A program made the position numbers and the translations under genes. A stretch of 64,000 bases of DNA from Kiloniella laminariae (lineage in GTDB: Bacteria; Pseudomonadota; Alphaproteobacteria; Kiloniellales; Kiloniellaceae): assembly GCF_027214005.1 (NCBI RefSeq), contig NZ_JAPWGY010000003.1, forward strand, positions 496,001 through 560,000, given 5' to 3'. The notes under the pieces were generated by a model. That model was not told where the DNA came from and searched no databases. It saw nothing but the letters and a program-made list of their open reading frames with translations. Positions 53,367 through 60,978 of this stretch are shown piece after piece; within the stretch, counting starts at the first letter, position 1, and every line of letters starts with the position of its first letter.

Positions 53367-54575
53367 TCATTTCAATGGTTCCAGGCGATAGAGTCCCCCC
53401 TTGCTTTCATCGCTAAGCAGGTAGATCAAGTCGTCGGGGCCTTGGCTTATGGCCCTGATCCTGCCAATTCTATGGGGGATTAGCTGTTCTTCTTCAGTGA
53501 TATCCCCATTGGTGGTATAGCGCTGACGGACCAGCATCCTGAATTTAAGAGCAGCCGTTAAGAGATCGCCCCGCCAGCCCGGAAAAGCTGTTCCGTTGTA
53601 GAAAGTGATCCCGGCAGGGGCAATAGAGGGTGTCCATTGATGCCGGGGCTGTTGCATGTCGGGATGCTCTTTATTACCAATTGTGCCCCCAGAATATTCT
53701 TCGCCATAGGTAATCACCGGCCAGCCATAGTTGGCCCCGGCAATAAGCTGGTTGATTTCATCACCGCCCTTTGGGCCGTGTTCGCTAAGCCAGAGTTCGC
53801 CCGTATCAGGGTGCAGGGCCAGGCCTTGCGGATTTCGATGCCCCAAGCTGAAAATTTCCGCAAGGGCGTCACTGTTGTCTGAGAAAGGGTTGTCAGGGGG
53901 AGCTTTTCCTTCGTCTGTCAGCCGCAGAACCTTTCCGGAATGGAGGGTTAGTTGCTGGGCGCTGTCGCGGTTTCCCCTGTCGCCAATCGTCACAAACAGA
54001 TAGCCATGGCGATCAAACAGCAAGCGGGAGCCGAAGTGGATACTGGCACTGGAATCCGTTCGGGCGATAAAAATTGTTTGTACATCCCGCAGCTGGTTTT
54101 GTTCCAGTCTAGCTCTGGCCACTGCTGTGGTTGAGCCAAGAGCAAGGCTGTGGCTATAGGTGAAATAAATCAGGTGGTTGGTTGCAAAATCAGGGTGCAG
54201 GGTAACGTCAAGCAATCCGCCCTGTCCGCGGACGTGAAGGTCAGGCAGGGGGGGCATGGTGATTTTTTCAAGATGCCCGGCTTTATAGAGGAAAAACTGT
54301 CCGCCGCGTTCTGTGATCAGCAAGCTCTGATCAGGGAGGAAAACCATTCCCCAGGGATTTTTCAGCCCTTGTGCCAGGCGAACAAGCCTGAAATTTTCCC
54401 GTTCACTGCGGAGGGTTGCCATCACCTCTCCTGGAGCGAGGGTTTTCTCGGCTGCGTAACTGTTTCCCGAGTTAGCCTGAACAAGGCTCAAGCAAAAAAA
54501 GGTGAACAGAAACGAGAGGGACAACCGCTTGATCAAAAAAGAGGGCGTCAGTTTCTGTCGCTGAAAGAATGGCAT
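53367..54575 (-). CDS. Periplasmic PQQ-dependent sugar dehydrogenase (YliI/Asd type)
   Basis: The 402-residue precursor has a signal peptide (RLSLSFLFTFFCLSLVQA) and a six-bladed propeller. Family blocks are LKNPWGMVFLPDQSLLITERGG in parts, GQGGLLDVTLHPDF, FGSRLLFDRHGYLFVTIGDRG, and SLGHRNPQGLALHPDTGELW. HGPKGGDEINQL and NYGWPVITYG close the set. These residues line the PQQ and calcium sites in soluble aldose sugar dehydrogenases. PQQ synthesis genes are not in the window. Confidence 0.92.
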   Translation of the reverse strand: MPFFQRQKLTPSFLIKRLSLSFLFTFFCLSLVQANSGNSYAAEKTLAPGEVMATLRSERENFRLVRLAQGLKNPWGMVFLPDQSLLITERGGQFFLYKAGHLEKITMPPLPDLHVRGQGGLLDVTLHPDFATNHLIYFTYSHSLALGSTTAVARARLEQNQLRDVQTIFIARTDSSASIHFGSRLLFDRHGYLFVTIGDRGNRDSAQQLTLHSGKVLRLTDEGKAPPDNPFSDNSDALAEIFSLGHRNPQGLALHPDTGELWLSEHGPKGGDEINQLIAGANYGWPVITYGEEYSGGTIGNKEHPDMQQPRHQWTPSIAPAGITFYNGTAFPGWRGDLLTAALKFRMLVRQRYTTNGDITEEEQLIPHRIGRIRAISQGPDDLIYLLSDESKGGLYRLEPLK

Positions 54576-54817
54576 TGGATACTCCCGGGAACCGGATCAA
54601 TAGGGCAGAAGCTTGTACATAAGGATAAAGGAAATATGAGTGATTCCGAAACTTTGACTGAACAGATTTTCGTGAAGATAATTTTTTTTGGAAGATTTAG
54701 CAGTTTTATTAAATTGTTGGCTCTCTTCAGGCGGCTTAAACCGGGGAGAGAACAGAAATATTCCATTAAATTCTGATCCCACCCGTTCCTTAATCTAACA
54801 GATCAGCGGAGAGAGCC

Positions 54818-56155
54818 ATGACCCGGAAAAAAGACAATCTTGCAGAAGGAAAGCAGAAACAATCTATTGCCGGACGAGCGTTGGGCATCTTCACAGCGGG
54901 GATTTCCAATGGCGAATTTGGCTTCCCGCCTGAAACACTGATGATGTTGGAAAAGGGTAAGGGAGCGAAACTATGGGATAGTACTGGCCGGGAATATCTT
55001 GATTTTTCTATTGGATGGGGATCTTGCCTTGTTGGACACGCCAGAGAGGAAGTTGTCGAGGCGGTCCGTGAGCAGGCGGTACTGGGGTCGAATTTTTCCT
55101 ATCTCAATCGCCATGCACTGGAACTGGGGGAAGAGATCCAGCGATTGTCACCCGCGGTTGATCGCCTGAGATTTTGTGCATCCGGTACCGAGGCGACCAT
55201 GTACTGTCAGCGCTTGGCCCGAGCCTTTACTGGCAAGCCTAAAATCCTCAAATTTGAAGGGGCATATCACGGTGCCAATGAAGCAGGCGTAACATCGCTT
55301 TTTCCACATCAGAATCTGCCCTACCCGACACCGGAATTAACATCGGCCGGGACTCCAATGGCCCGGGAAAATCTGTTGGTTGCCCCCTATAACGATCTGG
55401 AAACAACCCGCCAGATTATTGCCAATAATCAGAACGATCTGGCGGGTGTATTGATGGAGCCGCTACAGCGTTGTACGCCGCCTTTGCCAGGTTTCCTTGA
55501 GGGAGTACGTCAGCTTTGCGATGAATACACCATTCCTCTGATTTTTGATGAAGTGGTCACGGGCTTTCGTCTTGCCTATGGCGGCGCGCAAGAGAAATAC
55601 GGCGTTATTCCAGATCTGGTGGCCTATGGAAAAGCGCTTGGTGGGGGGTACCCCATCGGGGCATTCGGAGGGCGGGCTGACATCATGGATCATGTGAATG
55701 AGCACTATATCGGGCAAGATAACTATGTCTGGATGGCTTCTACGCTTGGCGGAAACCCGATTTCCACGGCTGCAGCAAATGCGGCGCTGTCGGTATATCG
55801 ACAGCCGGGAATATATGAAGGTCTGTTTGAAAGAGGAAGATATCTGCGCAAGGAAATGCGGCTGATTATTGAAGATCTGGGGGAGACGGCGCAGGTGATC
55901 GGTGACGGCCCTCTGGCACAGATTGTTTTCACTGATCAGCCCGTATTCAATTATCGTTCTACCGCGCAAGGTGATAAAAAAAAGGGGCGGGCAATGATGC
56001 TGGCGCTGTTCCGCCGCGGTATTTTCCTCAATCCAATGGGGACCAAGCTTTATCTGTCGATCGCGCATGATCAGCAGCTTTGTGATGACTTTCTTGATCG
56101 TTTTCACAGCAGTTTATCCGAAGTCAGGGAGCTGCCATTAACGGATACAGTCTAA
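54818..56155 (+). CDS. Class III aminotransferase (glutamate-1-semialdehyde aminomutase-like)
   Basis: The 445-residue PLP enzyme has WDSTGREYLDFSIGWGSCLVGHA, FCASGTEATMYCQRLARA, FEGAYHGANEAG, LIFDEVVTGFRLAYGG and YGKALGGGYPIGAFGG with the PLP lysine (K in YGKALGG). It resembles HemL but has an N-terminal extension and no A-S-E-P style context. It may be an aminotransferase on another substrate. The true HemL role is not shown by neighbours. A good terminator follows 26 bases after the stop. Confidence 0.85.
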   Translation: MTRKKDNLAEGKQKQSIAGRALGIFTAGISNGEFGFPPETLMMLEKGKGAKLWDSTGREYLDFSIGWGSCLVGHAREEVVEAVREQAVLGSNFSYLNRHALELGEEIQRLSPAVDRLRFCASGTEATMYCQRLARAFTGKPKILKFEGAYHGANEAGVTSLFPHQNLPYPTPELTSAGTPMARENLLVAPYNDLETTRQIIANNQNDLAGVLMEPLQRCTPPLPGFLEGVRQLCDEYTIPLIFDEVVTGFRLAYGGAQEKYGVIPDLVAYGKALGGGYPIGAFGGRADIMDHVNEHYIGQDNYVWMASTLGGNPISTAAANAALSVYRQPGIYEGLFERGRYLRKEMRLIIEDLGETAQVIGDGPLAQIVFTDQPVFNYRSTAQGDKKKGRAMMLALFRRGIFLNPMGTKLYLSIAHDQQLCDDFLDRFHSSLSEVRELPLTDTV

Positions 56156-56180
56156 ACCTGTGTGATGGTAAGGATCAGGA

Positions 56181-56210
56181 GCGTCGAGGTCATCGAGACT
56201 CGGCGCTTTT
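56181..56210 (+). terminator. Intrinsic terminator after the class III aminotransferase
   Basis: GCGTCGAG pairs with CTCGGCGC (one U-G pair) around a ten-base loop, followed by TTTTCTT. It is 26 bases after the gene's stop. Confidence 0.75.
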
Positions 56211-56477
56211 CTTCCTTCCTGAAATTTTAGCAGCTATTTCCTTTTTCCGAACCGGTGTGTCAAATGGGGGATGCCTGTGGAAATCTTTTTTATACGCTTG
56301 TAATCAAGGCGATCCCTTCATACCTTCTGCTCAGCCTTAAATTATCTTCAAATCATCACATGATTGTCTTGTTTAAAATCGAGATTTTACGATAATTGTT
56401 ATCTAATCGTTTGATCGATTGGTGAGGGCGGAGTATCAGGACAGGAATGATCCTGAAAGCCATATCGAGAGCTATTG
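56211..56477. other. 267-base AT-rich gap before the tandem small-protein genes
   Basis: No gene seen. It contains AT-rich promoter-like sequence near 56340-56420 but no clear hexamer pair. It should contain the promoter of the first small gene. Confidence 0.35.
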
Positions 56478-56702
56478 ATGAGAGAGTCTTTGCGCATGCC
56501 TGAAATAGGTGATGTTTTTTCAAAAAGGGATGCTTCATATCAGGATTGGGTCGTGACTGAAGTTTACAAATCAGCCATCGACGGACTGATGTATGCCCGT
56601 CTGCGCAATAAAAACATTGGTGACAAGTCTGTCAGCGCTGTTGAACTGACGCGCCGGGGATCTGACTGGTTACGCAAGATGGCAGCTCCACCAAAGAGCT
56701 GA
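56478..56702 (+). CDS. Small protein of unknown function, first of a tandem pair
   Basis: This ~74-residue protein aligns with the second gene of the pair (56932) over 63 residues with 35 identities. Shared elements include QDW(V/L)VT(E/D)VY(K/R)S, DG(L/V)(M/I)YARLxN and ELxRRGSDW. The shared GSDW ending and the compact, hydrophilic, mixed alpha/beta-like pattern suggest a small single-domain protein, maybe nucleic-acid binding. The ATG at 56478 and the internal ATG at 56496 are both possible starts. A terminator follows about 37 bases after the stop. I do not recognise the family. Confidence 0.7.
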   Translation: MRESLRMPEIGDVFSKRDASYQDWVVTEVYKSAIDGLMYARLRNKNIGDKSVSAVELTRRGSDWLRKMAAPPKS

Positions 56703-56738
56703 CGGCTTCTGTTCGACCTGAAGGATTGACGAGAGATA

Positions 56739-56763
56739 AACCCGCCGCTTTGCTGCGGGTTTT
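56739..56763 (+). terminator. Intrinsic terminator after the first small-protein gene
   Basis: AAACCCGC pairs with GCGGGTTT around a nine-base loop and leads into TTTTGCTTTT. It shows that the two small genes are separate transcription units. Confidence 0.8.
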
Positions 56764-56931
56764 GCTTTTGGGGTTCTGTCGCAACCAGCGGCGCTGGGGC
56801 CGTTGTGTGTCGATAGGGTGATAAAGATATGTAAAGGCTCCTGCAGCCTTCTCACGGCCTTGAAGCAGACCTGTTGCTTCCATAATTTCTGAGCATGCTT
56901 ACCAGATATCGAGACAACAGAAAGATGTGTT

Positions 56932-57237
56932 ATGGCCATGCTCAAATCAGGTAAAAAATTACCGGAAACTGAAAAACTCCCCCAGGTCGGGGAAGTCTAT
57001 TCAAAACGGACCCGTTTTCTCCAGGACTGGTTGGTGACGGACGTATACAGATCTCACGTGGACGGCGTGATTTATGCCCGTCTGAGCAATTCTTTGATGG
57101 GAGAAAAAAATGTCGGTGCAGCTGAATTGCTGCGCCGTGGGTCCGACTGGAGTCAAAAAGTGGCAAGCTCTGGAACCAAAGAGCAGCAAGCGATCCCGCC
57201 AATCCATTCAGATTTGCTGATGGTGCAGGGGAAGTAA
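56932..57237 (+). CDS. Small protein of unknown function, second of a tandem pair
   Basis: This 101-residue protein has the same core (residues ~17-79) as the gene at 56478 but with extra N- and C-terminal tails (MAMLKSGKKLPETEK and a Ser/Thr/Gln-rich end). The core keeps SKR, QDWLVTDVYRSHVDGVIYARLSN in parts, and ELLRRGSDW. The ATG at 56932 follows AGAAAG at a usable distance. Tandem duplication with divergence of the ends is the simplest account. There is no membrane span, and no family is known to me. Confidence 0.72.
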   Translation: MAMLKSGKKLPETEKLPQVGEVYSKRTRFLQDWLVTDVYRSHVDGVIYARLSNSLMGEKNVGAAELLRRGSDWSQKVASSGTKEQQAIPPIHSDLLMVQGK

Positions 57238-57301
57238 CCCCCGAGTCCGGGTTGCAATGGATTGGTTCTGGCTGTCCTTTGGCCGGTGTTTTATTTCGGG
57301 A

Positions 57302-58501
57302 TCACCCGGTTTTGCCATCAGCGCGCGGCTGGAACATAATCGGGAAAAAGTAGAACACATAGAGGCCAAAGGCCAGAATCCAGAGCAGAGCTGAACAGTG
57401 CAGAAGGTGCGTTGTCCAGTTCCCGTCAAAAAAGCTTTGCAGAACCCGAAAGAGTGCGGAAAGGCTGAGGAAAACCAGAGCAAGGGTTAGAACTCTGGTA
57501 CTGGTAAGGGCTCTGCCGGAATGTCCCAGCCCAGCCCGGATCATGACGATGAGGATCATTGTCGCGATGGAGCCTGCAGTGAGGGCATGGAGTGCACCTT
57601 CCCAGAAATAGCCGTACTGCTGGAGACCGAACGCCTTGAGCAGCAGCCCGGCGGGAAGCCAGAGATATCCCAGATGCATGCTCCATAGCAGTGGATCGCC
57701 AAGGGTACGCCAGCCCTTCCAGAAGGCGAGCCGGGCAAAATGTAAAAGGGAAAGAAGCAGGCAGTAGATGGCAAATGCCTCGGGAGAGATCTCTGAGAAC
57801 CACAGATCGCCCGGAACCATAAGGACAGTCCCGATAATACAGAGCAGGGTCAGGGGGGGCGGCGTTGCAATTACAATCATTTCCCCCTTTTTCTGTAAGG
57901 CATTCCGGGTAAAGGCAGGAATGATCCTGCCGCCAATGATTGTGATCAGGACCAGCAGAATGGAAATGGCGGCTTCCAGGGGGGCGCGAGGGCTGAGCGA
58001 GACAAATCCGAGTTCTGCGAGATAGAACAGCAGATTACAACCAGCTAAAAGCAGAAACACGCAAGGGAGCACCAGGTTGCGGAAGTTACCTGATTTATAA
58101 AGTGTTAGCGCTGTCAGGCCAGCCAGGACCGGAAGAAAAAGCAGGTCGAGGATCGCCACAACCTCCAAAGTCAAAAGGGGGCCTGACCATAGGGCAACGC
58201 GTCCAGCTAACCAGAGGCTATAGAGCCCGGCAAGAGGGAGGCCGGAAAGCGGCGTTGTTCCTGTCCAGTTGGGCATGGCTGTAAGGATAAAGCCAGCCAC
58301 AGCGGCAGTTCCGAGCCCAAATATCATCTCGTGACCATGGATCAGGGAGACAGGAATCGGGGAGTTGACCTCGAGCAGACCTGTAAGATTCAATATCCAG
58401 AGCAACAAAGCCAGCAGTGCATAAACTGCTGCGGAGAGAAAAAACGGCCTGAAACCTGCTCTCCAGAGAGGCGCCGCCGCGCTTTGCATGACTGTGTCCA
58501 T
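57302..58501 (-). CDS. nnrS: NnrS family haem-copper membrane protein
   Basis: The 399-residue protein has about 12 membrane spans with conserved histidines (SLIHGHEMIFGLGTAAV, LHALTAGSIATMILIVMIRAGLGHSGR, HSALLWILAFGLY-like in TTHLLHCSALLW) of the NnrS family. NnrS protects cells against nitric oxide stress and is a standard member of NO-responsive regulons. The ATG at 58501 is followed upstream by an NsrR-like palindrome. It lies next to hemN and a cytochrome c, all minus strand. Confidence 0.92.
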   Translation of the reverse strand: MDTVMQSAAAPLWRAGFRPFFLSAAVYALLALLLWILNLTGLLEVNSPIPVSLIHGHEMIFGLGTAAVAGFILTAMPNWTGTTPLSGLPLAGLYSLWLAGRVALWSGPLLTLEVVAILDLLFLPVLAGLTALTLYKSGNFRNLVLPCVFLLLAGCNLLFYLAELGFVSLSPRAPLEAAISILLVLITIIGGRIIPAFTRNALQKKGEMIVIATPPPLTLLCIIGTVLMVPGDLWFSEISPEAFAIYCLLLSLLHFARLAFWKGWRTLGDPLLWSMHLGYLWLPAGLLLKAFGLQQYGYFWEGALHALTAGSIATMILIVMIRAGLGHSGRALTSTRVLTLALVFLSLSALFRVLQSFFDGNWTTHLLHCSALLWILAFGLYVFYFFPIMFQPRADGKTG

Positions 58502-58521
58502 TTGGTCACCCGTAAAAAATT

Positions 58522-58544
58522 AAGAAGCATATTAAATGCATCTA
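58522..58544. promoter_or_regulatory. NsrR-like palindrome upstream of nnrS
   Basis: AAGAAGCATAT and AAATGCATCTA flank a single T. Against an idealised 11-1-11 NsrR motif (AAGATGCATTT repeat), recalled from memory, ten of eleven bases match in one half and nine of eleven in the other on the minus strand. The centre is 32 bases before the nnrS start. The fit of site and gene is good, but no nsrR gene is in the window. Confidence 0.7.
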
Positions 58545-58672
58545 ATAAATTTCATCTCACCATGGGCCTGTAGAAAGTACAAGAGGGACTGGCTGCGACT
58601 TATTGTTCCTGCTCCGGGAGCAGTGGAAATGAGCAGCAGCGATCCTGTCGGGCGCTTGTTGTTGAACGTGCT

Positions 58673-60022
58673 TCAGACAGCCTTGGAATAGGCCCGGTCC
58701 CTCTGTCCGTGGTATTCATCAAACACGGCACAGACTGTCCGAACCAGAGAACGGGCATCGTCGGTGACCGAGATCAAACTGCCATCCAGAGTGACAATGC
58801 CATCGTTGGCAAGATCCTGTAACTGGTCAAACTCATAGAGGAACAGGTCGGTGGAACAGCCGTATTGTTTACACAGAGGGGCTAGATCAACCTGATGATA
58901 ACACATGAGTTGCTCGATGATGGCCGCCCGCAGTTTGTCCTGACCCTGGAAAGGAATTGATTTCAGAACGGCAAAATTGCCTTTGTTGATTGTGCTTTTA
59001 TAGGTGGTGATCGGCACCTGGTTCTGGATGAAACCGGCAGGAAGGCACCCGATGGAGGAGGCACCAAAGCCGATCATGGCTTCGGCCTTGTCGGTGGTAT
59101 AGCCCTGGAAGTTCCGGCGCAGGGTGCCGTTGGCAAAAGCAATGGCCATCGGATCGTCCTGCTTGGCAAAGTGATCAAGGCCGATGCGGACAAATCCATA
59201 GGAGCCGAGTAACTCTGCGGCAGCTTCCTGTTGTTCAAAACGTTCGTTAAAATCTGGCAAAACCTCTTCCGGAATCAGGCGCTGGTGAGGTTTGAGTGCT
59301 GGAATATGAGCGTAACCAAAAAGTGCTATACGCTCGGGTGCCATCTCCATGACCTGGCGGACGGTTTCAAGCACTGATTCCACAGTCTGGTATGGCAGGC
59401 CGTACATCAGGTCCATGTTGATTCCATGGACTCCGGCCTCATGCAGCCAGGAAGCAACCTGCGCCGTTTGTTCAATACTCTGGATCCGGTTAATGGCCTG
59501 TTGTACCTTGGGCTGGATGTCCTGGACACCAAGACTGGCCCTGTTGATGCCGCTTTCCGCCCAGGCATTGATTGCTTCCCGGGACATATCACGGGGATCG
59601 ATTTCAACCGCGAGTTCGGCATCAGCTGTAAAGCGGAAGGCTTCCCGCAGGGTTCCGAAGAGCGCACGTACATCTTCTGGAATGAGAATGGTCGGACTGC
59701 CGCCGCCAAAATGCAGGTGGCTGACGGGTCGTCCCATTCCCATGACGTCGGCAGTCATCGAGATTTCTTTTTGTAAAACAGCCAGATATTCCCGGATAGG
59801 CTTGTATTTCTGGGTTATCTTGGTGTGACAACCACAGAACCAGCAAAGACTGTCGCAATAAGGAATGTGGGCATACAGAGACAGGGGCATCTCTTCGGGG
59901 ACAGCGGCAAGCCATTCCCGATAGGTAGCCTCGCTCAAGCCTGCCTGGAAAAGATGTGCCGTTGGATAGCTCGTATAACGAGGTACACCGCGGTCGTATT
60001 TCTGTATGGTTTCTGTTTTCAT
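58673..60022 (-). CDS. hemN: Oxygen-independent coproporphyrinogen III oxidase
   Basis: HemN is the radical SAM enzyme that makes protoporphyrinogen when oxygen is scarce. The 449-residue protein has GVPRYTSYPTAHLF, the cluster motif YCDSLCWFCGCH (C56, C60, C63, C65), HFGGGSPT, and NMDLMYGLPYQT. An FNR-type box is centred about 42 bases before the ATG. No ribosome binding site is visible, and GATATT is a possible -10 element 11-16 bases before the ATG. It sits with nnrS and a cytochrome c in a low-oxygen group. Confidence 0.95.
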   Translation of the reverse strand: MKTETIQKYDRGVPRYTSYPTAHLFQAGLSEATYREWLAAVPEEMPLSLYAHIPYCDSLCWFCGCHTKITQKYKPIREYLAVLQKEISMTADVMGMGRPVSHLHFGGGSPTILIPEDVRALFGTLREAFRFTADAELAVEIDPRDMSREAINAWAESGINRASLGVQDIQPKVQQAINRIQSIEQTAQVASWLHEAGVHGINMDLMYGLPYQTVESVLETVRQVMEMAPERIALFGYAHIPALKPHQRLIPEEVLPDFNERFEQQEAAAELLGSYGFVRIGLDHFAKQDDPMAIAFANGTLRRNFQGYTTDKAEAMIGFGASSIGCLPAGFIQNQVPITTYKSTINKGNFAVLKSIPFQGQDKLRAAIIEQLMCYHQVDLAPLCKQYGCSTDLFLYEFDQLQDLANDGIVTLDGSLISVTDDARSLVRTVCAVFDEYHGQRDRAYSKAV

Positions 60023-60057
60023 GAAAGCAGAAATATCCGAGCTGTTGAGTCGGAGCC

Positions 60058-60071
60058 TTGATTTATGTCAA
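60058..60071. promoter_or_regulatory. FNR-type box upstream of hemN
   Basis: On the minus strand TTGACATAAATCAA fits TTGAT-N4-ATCAA with one mismatch, and shares the TTGAC...ATCAA form with the nosR site. The centre is 42.5 bases before the hemN ATG, so activation from -41.5 would start transcription at about the ATG itself. Confidence 0.7.
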
Positions 60072-60131
60072 GCGAGGCGGTTTGGGCTCTTTTATTCCTG
60101 ATTATTTTCGTATCAATACTTCTGGACGTGG

Positions 60132-60665
60132 CTATTGAGTGCTTTTTGCCGTGATCTGTCTCTGACGCAGCTGAACTTCTTGGGGCCAACGGCTTTTAAT
60201 GTAGGCCAGGGTAGCGGAAATTTCCTCGTCTGTGAGACTGTCCCCGAAAGCAGGCATGCGGCTGATGAACCCTTCTGGAGCAACAGCTGCGCCACCAAAT
60301 TTGGTGATGTGAAATAGCAGATTGTCGGGATGATGCCAGGTGTGACCATCCTCGTTATGTGGGGGAGCAGGAAGCGTGCCGTCCGAACGGGGAGATCGCC
60401 AGTCGGGTTCTCCTTCCAGGTTCTGGCCATGGCAGGAAGCACACTGTTCGGCATAAATACCCTGACCTAGAGAAACCTGCGCTTGATTCGCCGGATTCGG
60501 GGCGGGAAAGGAAGCGAGTGGTTCACTGTTTGACTGTTCGACTTCGGTTCTGAAGCCCCGGTTCATTAAATAAACAAGGCCGGATAGGACAAAGACTGTG
60601 ACGAAGCAGGCGGCCAAGACACTGGATCGGGTCCATCGTGCAGCCTGGGGTGGTTTTTCTGCCAT
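60132..60665 (-). CDS. Membrane-anchored class I cytochrome c
   Basis: The ~177-residue protein has an N-terminal anchor (VLAACFVTVFVLSGLVYLM) and one c-type haem site, CASCH (C75-C78-H79), with axial Met in SRMPAFGD (M137). The fold is like short electron-carrier cytochromes c. The ATG at 60665 is chosen over the TTG at 60686. It lies upstream of hemN in the same direction, next to nnrS, and may serve a respiratory or NO-related electron path. Confidence 0.87.
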   Translation of the reverse strand: MAEKPPQAARWTRSSVLAACFVTVFVLSGLVYLMNRGFRTEVEQSNSEPLASFPAPNPANQAQVSLGQGIYAEQCASCHGQNLEGEPDWRSPRSDGTLPAPPHNEDGHTWHHPDNLLFHITKFGGAAVAPEGFISRMPAFGDSLTDEEISATLAYIKSRWPQEVQLRQRQITAKSTQ

Positions 60666-60978
60666 AGCGGTCTCTATATTTGCCAATGTGAAGTGGATCG
60701 AAATTTATGGTCAGGACCATAGTTGTTCCAGTTGGGGGAAGCTCAAGCAGTAAATGCTTATTTTAATATTAGTGATTACTTATTAAGAAACTTAATTTTT
60801 CTTATTTTTGCGGTGCGGCATATATTGATTTTTGTCGTTAAAGGCGTATTTTAACTTCAATGAGTTACGTTTGATGAGAAGGCCGGATCGTTGAGAGCCA
60901 CTCTTTCGGGAGCTGGATTCTCTTTCTACGTGAAGAGGCCCCATCTGGAGAGAAGCATACCAGCCGAAGGAGACTAAA
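60666..60978. other. 313-base divergent region between the cytochrome c gene and acnA
   Basis: AT-rich, with TTAATATTAG and TTAAGAAACTTAA stretches. It should hold promoters for the cytochrome c (leftward) and acnA (rightward). I found no clear FNR or NsrR site. Confidence 0.35.
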
